Origin: Zea mays
Taxonomy: Eukaryota; Streptophyta; Magnoliopsida; Poales; Poaceae
Direction of reading: 5' to 3'
NCBI RefSeq assembly: GCF_902167145.1
Contig: NC_050098.1
Coordinates: 117,404,207 to 117,468,206, forward strand
DNA length: 64,000 nt
In this document: positions 57,518-64,000 of the stretch, piece by piece
Numbering within the stretch: position 1 is the first letter of the stretch
Layout: each line of letters begins with the position of its first letter
The notes under the pieces: generated by a model
Seen by the model: the letters and a program-made list of their open reading frames with translations, nothing else
Database searches by the model: none
Told to the model about the DNA's origin: nothing
Position numbers and translations under genes: made by a program

Positions 57518-60500
57518 AAGGGAGTGTTAGCACTCGCTTGGAGGCTTTCGTCGCACTTTTTTGCAAGGGGACCAGCCTTTCTCGGTTGCATTTCGTTCCG
57601 GTGGGTGCGCGCGAGCGCACCCGCCGGGTGTAGCCCCCGAGGCCTCAGAGGAGTGGTTACACTCCTTCGAGGTCTTAATGCTTCGCTTTACGCTTCGGCT
57701 GGTCTGGTCGTTCCCTCATGCGAACTGGCCGTAGCCCGGGTGCACGGTCGGGGCCCAAGCTCTCGGGCTGGTATGTTGACGCTGTCAACGATTTGGCCGG
57801 AGCCGGTTTTTGCGAGAGCAGCCCCCGAGCCTCTGCACAGGGCGAGAGGACGATCAGGGACAGACTCGGCTTTTTACATACGCCCCTACGTCGCCTTTCC
57901 GCAAGGAGGAGGGGGGGAGCGCGCCATGTTACCCTCGATGGGCACCGAACATGGTGTCTCCGGTGAGCTGCAAGCGGGTAATCCGAGTGAACGTCCATGC
58001 CCCGTTCGTTGGGGGTCGGCTAGGGGCCCAGAGGCACGCCCAAAAGTACCTGCGGGTGATTTGCCGGACCCGGTCCCCTGGCGACGGGGTCCGAGGGCTC
58101 GATGCCTCCCTCCGATGGGATTCCGTTACAAGATCGTTCCCGCTGGTCTCGGAAATGTCCTAGGGTACCTCGGGAGCGCAGCCCGAGCCTCGGTTATGTA
58201 TCGAACGTACCCCTGGTCATCCCTCGCTCGGTGTCTGAGGCGACTGTGAACCCTTCGGGGGCCATCCTTCGAACCCCTGATCAGTAATGGGCGCGGAGCC
58301 CGAGTAGCCTAAGGCGGCCATGGAGCCCTTCGGGGGGCTGGCCTTCGAACCCCTGACCAGTAGTGGGTGTCGGGTCCACGCGATCTGAGGCGGCTGTTGA
58401 ACCCTTGGGGGGCCAGCCTTCGAACCCCTGATCAGTAATGGGGGGCTCGGAGCCCGGTTCCTTCGCGGAGAAGGATCCCTTTCGGGGTATCCCCCTTCCC
58501 CGGTCCCTGTTGCAAGAGATAGAGAAAGAGGAAAACGGAAAAGGATACGAAATCGGACGACGTGGCGTACCTTTTCTGACGCGGTTATTACGGCGAAGGT
58601 GAAGCGTTGCGCGCTCCTCCTGCCAGAAGCGTCGCGTGTCCCGCCGCGGAGTTAATGCGACGGGGCGAGTGGTTGGCGGGGCGGCCGTTGCGCGCGTGCG
58701 ATCCGTTCGAGGAACGGGTCACGGGTGCACCGTCTTCACGCCGCGAGAGGAGGTTCTCTTGCTGTCTCAGGATGAGACGTGAGCCTGGCTGACGACGTGA
58801 CCGCTGCGCCCGCTCGCCTGCTACTGCTATTACTGCCGGCCCGCTTTCGGTCGCTTTGACCGACGCGCCAGTCTGGCGCTGTTAGGTCGCCTCGAGTCGT
58901 GGCATGGGCTTCGCAACCGAAGAGGCGCGATGGTGGCACAAGTGGCGGCGCGGTCGCTCGCATGCAGCAACTGGCGCGCCGGTTGTTCGACGCGTGGGCC
59001 TGGGTTCCAAGCTGGCGTGTCAGAAGTCGGAGAAGCGCGTCCATCTGGCGCGGTTGTATGCCGCCTGCATGGCTGCCCGCCCCTTCTGCCCGTTGGTCTG
59101 GGCGAAAATGGGGGGTCGCCTGTAACCGCTGGACGGTCGTGCGCACCAAGCGCGGTGGTTTTGGCTTCTTCTGCCCTGAGCCGGCTTGCATGACACGCAG
59201 GACCCAGCCCCCGAGTCGCAGGGGAGGGCCTTGGAGCGTGTTGGAGAAGACTCGGCCCGCGGCGCCTGGGGGCGCACGTAGGGGGAGTTGCATTTAAAAG
59301 GAGGGGGGCTCCTTTCGTAAGGCAACCATGTCTTCTTCCTCCCTTAAGCGCCGGGTCTTCCCGTCTTCCAAGCCCCTGGATGGGGGATATCCGCCGCCTT
59401 TCCGCCTCCTCGTTGGAGGAACGCAACCCCATGGGAGTTGGTACCTCTCAGCCATCGTTCGGCTTCAAGGATTTTCATCACGCAGCCTGGCCACACTCCG
59501 CCACCGGCGGTCACCCAAGATGGTGACCTCCAGTTCGACGGTGGGGAAAACGGGCCAGGCCGCGGCCTCTACTCCTCCCTTGGCCTCAAGGATTTTCGTC
59601 ATCCAGGCCAAGATGGAAGATGAGGCGAGTCGGGGGGCCGCCTCCGCGCGGGTCGGCTGCCCCTTTCTTCCCCCTGCGCCCGGGGGTGAAGGGCGTCCTT
59701 AAGCCCCACGGAGACTTCCTCCAGCCATGCCAGAATACGAGGGGCGCTAGGGGCCCTGGGTCCCCGTCTCCCTGCCTGAATGGCTGGTTCTCGTCCTCAG
59801 CGGGGGGGAGCCCTTCTGCTGTGACACCTCCCCCCAAAGCCGCTGCTCAAGCTGCTTCGCTGTCTGGGGCAGGGGTGGTGGTCGTCGCGGTTGGAACGGG
59901 CGGCAGCGAGCCGTCCATCGTTCTTCAGTTACTCTGCAGGCCTTCCCCTTCGGAGTGGGGTTGTTCGCACCTGCGGAGGGGGAACCGGAGTTCCGTTTGT
60001 AATGGCACTTCGAATGCCAGTGAGTTCGTTCATTGTGGCTGTCGAGGCCTGAACGTGTATGTAATTTCGGCACGGAGCCGTGTTTTTTCCTCATTTTCGA
60101 GCACTAAGTCCCGCCTGTTTGATTGTCTGAACCGCTTCACCAAGCATGAGTTGCCCCATGTCAAGGTGACGGGTGAGGTATCCGTATCCCGGAGGCGTAG
60201 GAATCCCTCGGCCCGTTCGGCCTTGTTATGTGAGGCTCCTCTAGCTTAGTTGAAGAGATCACTCGGCCGCCCTTTGGTGGATCGAGGCCGGGGGTAGCGA
60301 CATCAGTATGAACAGAGGCGGAGTTGACTCGAGAATGGGGAACTTGGTTGGCCGGAGCCTAGCCGTGTTGCCCGTCAGCGGAGCCGACGCCCAAGTCGGT
60401 CAGTCGAGGCCTCGGATCGGGCTAGCGCCCTTGGAAGCCGGTTGCCCGAGGCCTCAGGGGTAACCGGTTGAGCCGCCTGCTCGGGCCGGATTCCTGGAGG

Positions 60501-61274
60501 AGCCCCTGGACCTCGGCGCCGCCCGAGGCTGGGTCGGGCTTTGCTGTAGACGTCGTCGATGCCGAGGGTGCTACGGCTTCCTTCGGCGTGAAGACCCGAG
60601 CCTGCAGGATCAGATCATCTTGTAGCGTGCGCTTTCTGCGGCCGCCGAGGCCAGAAGAACACGCCCTCGCCGCGCTTGCGAAGCTGCGTCTTTTTTCCTC
60701 CTGCTTCGAGCATCTGGACTCTGTCGGTAACAGGGACGTTTGTGTGAGCAAGAGTTGCTTTTCGTGGAAGGGACGAGTGAGGTATCCGTATCCCAGAGGC
60801 GTGGGAATCCCTCGGCTCGGTCGGCCTTGCCACTTACGCGTACTTTCACCCGTCCATGAGGCCCTGTCCCCGACTTAGTCGAGAAAGCTTGAAGGACTGC
60901 TTCGGCAGGAGAACTTCCGAACGTGATGACTCGTTCGGTCCACGGAGTCGCTTTACCCGAGCGCAAGTTACTTATCGCAGAAAGGGACGAGTGAGGTATC
61001 CGTATCCCGGAGGCGTAGGAGTCCCTCGGCTCGGTCAGCCTTGGCTGCTTACGTGTACCTCGTCGTTTCCAGGATCCGCTTTCCGAAGTAGTCAAGAGGC
61101 ACGAAAGAAACCCTGCTAAAAAGAGATCCTTTTTCGAGGAAAAATTCGACGCAGAGGGGGTCTCCCCCCTTTTAGCCCCCGAGGGAGGGTCGGGCTTTGC
61201 CGGGGCTAGGCCGACCCTTCCTTGACAACTAAACTTTGCGTAGGTGCGAGGTATATGGACAACTTGAAAACATC
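57518..61274. other. Element F spacer between pol and 3' LTR, repeat-rich, no intact gene
   Basis: About 3.8 kb of GC-rich DNA. The PPT-like phrase GTAGCCCCCGAGGCCTC recurs near 57630. Three units of about 85 bp sharing CCTTCGAACCCCTGA lie at 58240-58450. A 40-bp phrase containing GAGGTATCCGTATCCC recurs at about 60173, 60777 and 60991. By analogy with D, an antisense gene should lie here on the plus strand. The best candidate is the ATG at 59328 (124 residues, MSSSSLKRRVFPSSK), about 35 bp after a TATA-like TTTAAAAG, but it has no recognised domain. Confidence 0.6.
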
Positions 61275-64000
61275 TTAAGGGTAGAAGCGACGTAGCTGTT
61301 TGATGTTCCAAGCGTTGCCGTAGATCTCGCCTTGATTGTTGGCCAGCTTGTATGTTCCGGGCTTCAGAACTTTGGCGATGACGAATGGCCCTTCCCAGGG
61401 GGGCGTGAGCTTGTGCCTCCCTCGGGCATCTTGTCGCAGCCGAAGCACCAGGTCGCCCACCTGGAGTTCTCGGGACCGGACCCCTCGGGCGTGGTAGCGT
61501 CGCAGGGACTGTTGATACCGCGCCGAGTGTAGCGAAGCCCTGTCCCGAGCTTCCTCCAGCTGGTCCAGCGATTCCTCTCGGCTAGCTTGGTTGCTTTGTT
61601 CGGTGTATGCCCTCGCCCTCGGGGAGCCGTATTCCAGGTCAGTGGGCAAGATAGCTTCAGCCCCGTAGACCAGGAAAAACGGCGTGAAGCTCGTGGCACG
61701 ACTCGGCGTCGTCCTTAGGCTCTAGACCACCGAGGGGAGTTCCTTCATCCATCGCCTGCCGAACTTGTTGAGGTAGTTGTAGATCCGAGGCTTGAGCCCT
61801 TGTAGAATCATGCCGTTGGCACGCTCTACTTGCCCATTCGACATGGGATGAGCCACGGCGGCCCAGTCCACCCGGATATGGTGATCCTCGCAAAAATCCA
61901 AGAATTTTTTGCCGGTGAACTGGGTGCCATTGTCGGTGATGATGGAGTTTGGGACCCCGAAGCGATGGATGATATTGGTGAAGAATGCCACCGCCTGCTC
62001 GGACCTGATGCTGTTCAGAGGTCGGACCTCGATCCACTTGGAGAATTTGTCGATGGCGACCAGCAGGTGCGTGTAGCCCCCGGGCGCCTTCTGCAAGGGG
62101 CCGACGAGGTCCAGACCCCATACAGCGAAGGGCCAGGTGATGGGTATTGTCTGCAGAGCCTGAGCGGGCAGGTGTGTCCGCTTCGCATAGAATTGGCACC
62201 CTTCGCAGGTGCGGACAATTCTAGTGGCGTCAGCCACCGCCGTTGGCCAGTAGAAGCCTTGCCGGAAAGCATTTCCAACAAGGGCTCGGGGTGCTGCGTG
62301 GTGGCCGCAAGCCCCCGAGTGTACTTCTTGCAGCAGTTCCCGACCTTCGGCGATGGAGATGCATCGCTGGAGGATGCCCGAGGGGCTGCGATGGTAGAGC
62401 TCCTCTTTGTCGCCCAGCAAGACGAATGACTTGGCGCGTCGCGCTACCCGCCGAGCCTCGACTTGGTCGAGGGGTAGCTCTCCTCGACGGAGATATTGCA
62501 GGTACGGGGCCTGCCAATCTTGGTCTGGCGCGGCCCCGCTCTGCCCTTCCTCGATGTTCAATGCCCCGCCCTCGGGGGCCGAGGGTACCTCGGGCCGAGC
62601 CGAGGGTACCTCGGGCTCGGGCGCGTCGTCGAGCTTGACGGAGGGTTGATGCAGGTCCCGGGAGAAGGCGTCCGGGGGGACTGTCGTTCGCCCCGAGGCT
62701 ATCTTCGCCAGCTCGTCTGCGGTTTCGTTGTAGCGCCGAGCGATGTGGTTGAGCTCGAGCCCGAAGAACTTGTCTTCCAGGCCCCGAACCTCGTCGCAGT
62801 AGGCCTCCATCTTCGGGTCGCGGCAGTGGGAGTTCTTCATGACTTGGTCGATGACGAGCTGCGAATCACCGCGGGCGTCGAGGCGTCTGACCCCTAGCTC
62901 GATGGCGATCCGCAATCCGTTGACCAGAGCTTCGTACTCGGCCACATTGTTGGACGCCGGGAAGTGGAGGCGCAGCACGTAGCGCAAGTGCTTTCCGAGG
63001 GGCGAGATGAAGAGCAGGCCCGCACCGGCCCCCGTCTTCATCAGCGACCCGTCGAAAAACATGGTCCAGAGCTCCGGTTGGATCGGAGTCGTTGGTAGTT
63101 GGGTATCGACCCATTCGGCCATGAAATCCGCCAATACTTGGGACTTGATGGCCTTCCGAGGGGCGAACGAGATCGTTTCGCCCATGATCTCCACCGCCCA
63201 CTTTGCGATTCTGCCCGAGGCCTCTCGGCACTGGATGATCTCCCCCAGGGGGAAGGATGACACCACAGTCACCGGATGGGACTCGAAGTAGTGTCGTAGC
63301 TTCCGCCTTGTCAGGATCACAGCGTACAACAACTTTTGAACTTGTGGGTAGCGGATCTTGGTCTCGGACAGCACTTCGCTGATGAAGTAGACCGGCCTCT
63401 GAACGGGCAATGTATGCCCTTCCTCCTGCCTCTCGACCACAATCGCGGCGCTAACCACCTGAGTGGTCGCGGCGACGTAGACCAAGAGGACTTCTCCGTC
63501 CGCCGGCGGCACCAAGACCGGCGCCTTTGTAAGGAGTGCCTTCAGGTTGTCGAGGGCTTCCTCGGCCTCAGGGGTCCAAACGAAACATTCGGCCTTCCTT
63601 AAGAGGCGGTACAGAGGCAGACCTCTTTCGCCGAGGCGTGAGATGAAGCGGCTCAGGGCCGCGAGGCATCCCATGACCCTCTGTACCCCTTTTAAGTCCT
63701 TGATGGGTCCCATGCTGGTGATGGCCGCGATCTTCTCCGGGTTGGCCTCGATGCCTCGCTCGGAGACGATGAACCCTAGGAGCATGCCTCGGGGCACCCC
63801 GAAGACACACTTCTCAGGATTAAGCTTGACTCCTTTCGCCTTGAGACACCGGAATGTCACTTCAAGGTCGGAGAGGAGGTCGGAAGCCTTCCGAGTCTTG
63901 ACTACGATGTCATCGACGTAGGCCTCGATCGTGCGACCGATGTGTTCGCCGAACACATGGTTCATGCACCGCTGGTACGTCGCGCCTGCATTCCTCAAGC
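61275..64000 (-). pseudogene. Element F pol: RT (partial), RNase H, second RNase H, integrase; one stop
   Basis: The frame enters from the right edge inside RT (NAGATYQRCM, YVDDIVVKT, CVFGVPRGMLLG). It continues through the first RNase H (VYVAATTQVVSAAI, YFISEVLSETKIRY), the second RNase H (FFDGSLMKTGAGAG, NNVAEYEAL, GDSQLVIDQV) and an acidic Pro-rich linker. Integrase has the zinc region (GACGHHAAPRAL, CEGCQFYAK) and the core Asp, Asp, Glu (WGLDLVGPL, ITDNGTQF, SNGQVERANG). A TAG at 61722-61724 replaces a likely Trp codon. The same frame then continues to the normal end (LEYGSPRARAY, WEGPFVIAKV, NIKQLRRFYP, stop at 61275). No chromodomain is present. Confidence 0.9.

Larger units (their letters stand above)
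55819..64000 (-). mobile_element. Element F: Tat-lineage Gypsy retrotransposon, 5' part beyond right edge
   Basis: The 3' LTR (55819-57500) is at the left, then polypurine tract, a 3.8-kb spacer, and pol on the minus strand running off the right edge. The second RNase H in pol marks the Tat lineage. It is inserted in the leader of element E; AGTCT at 55814-55818 is the expected left duplication, but its partner is outside the window. Only one stop is visible in the pol frame, so it is younger than A or C. Confidence 0.9.

Noticed and set aside
58736..59432. Overlapping ORFs of 132-200 residues in the F spacer
   Set aside because: Several frames on both strands are open at once in GC-rich repeat DNA, with no recognised domain.

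Overview
The window is plant nuclear DNA, most likely from a panicoid grass (maize or a close relative). The evidence is stacked Ty3/Gypsy LTR retrotransposons with 0.6-4 kb LTRs, plant-type pol proteins (chromoviruses with a chromodomain, and Tat-lineage elements with a second RNase H), and one spliced WRKY transcription-factor gene whose protein looks monocot. The genus is inferred from memory of grass repeats and no search was run. The only ordinary cellular gene recognised is the group IId WRKY gene at 23284-25046 (minus strand). It sits in a roughly 5 kb low-repeat island (about 20.8-25.7 kb) between two retrotransposon nests.

Left nest (1-20832). Element A is a Tat-lineage element on the minus strand; its 3' end lies left of the window and its 5' LTR is 7252-8385. 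It is inserted in LTR B (plus strand; visible parts 8386-9219 and 18486-20832). Element C, a plus-strand chromovirus of the same LTR family (9220-18485), is also inserted in B, with matching 5-bp target duplications CATCG. A and C carry many stop codons, mostly explicable as C-to-T or G-to-A changes.

Right nest (about 26.0-64.0 kb). LTR H (plus strand, ends 27685) abuts an inverted fragment of a related LTR, H' (27686-27959). LTR E (27960-28085 plus 51373-55117) interrupts H'. Element D (28086-51367, Tat lineage, plus strand, duplication AAACC) is inserted in LTR E. Element G (30037-43747, chromovirus, minus strand, duplication CCTGA) is inserted in the reverse-transcriptase region of D. Element F (55819 to beyond 64000, Tat lineage, minus strand) begins inside the internal region of E. 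By eye the two LTRs of G differ by under 1 % and those of D by about 1.3 %, which agrees with G being younger than D.

How the parts relate. G keeps the most complete coding set: an upstream coiled-coil ORF0, then gag, protease, RT, RNase H, integrase and chromodomain, broken by one frameshift and one stop. D keeps pol but has almost no gag, so it would need Gag from elsewhere. D also carries, between pol and the 3' LTR, a gene on the opposite strand with its own TATA box, a roughly 70-nt intron, a 'putative gypsy-type transposon' domain and a coiled-coil tail. Element A has the tail of a similar antisense protein at the same place and orientation. This accessory antisense gene is the most interesting system in the window.
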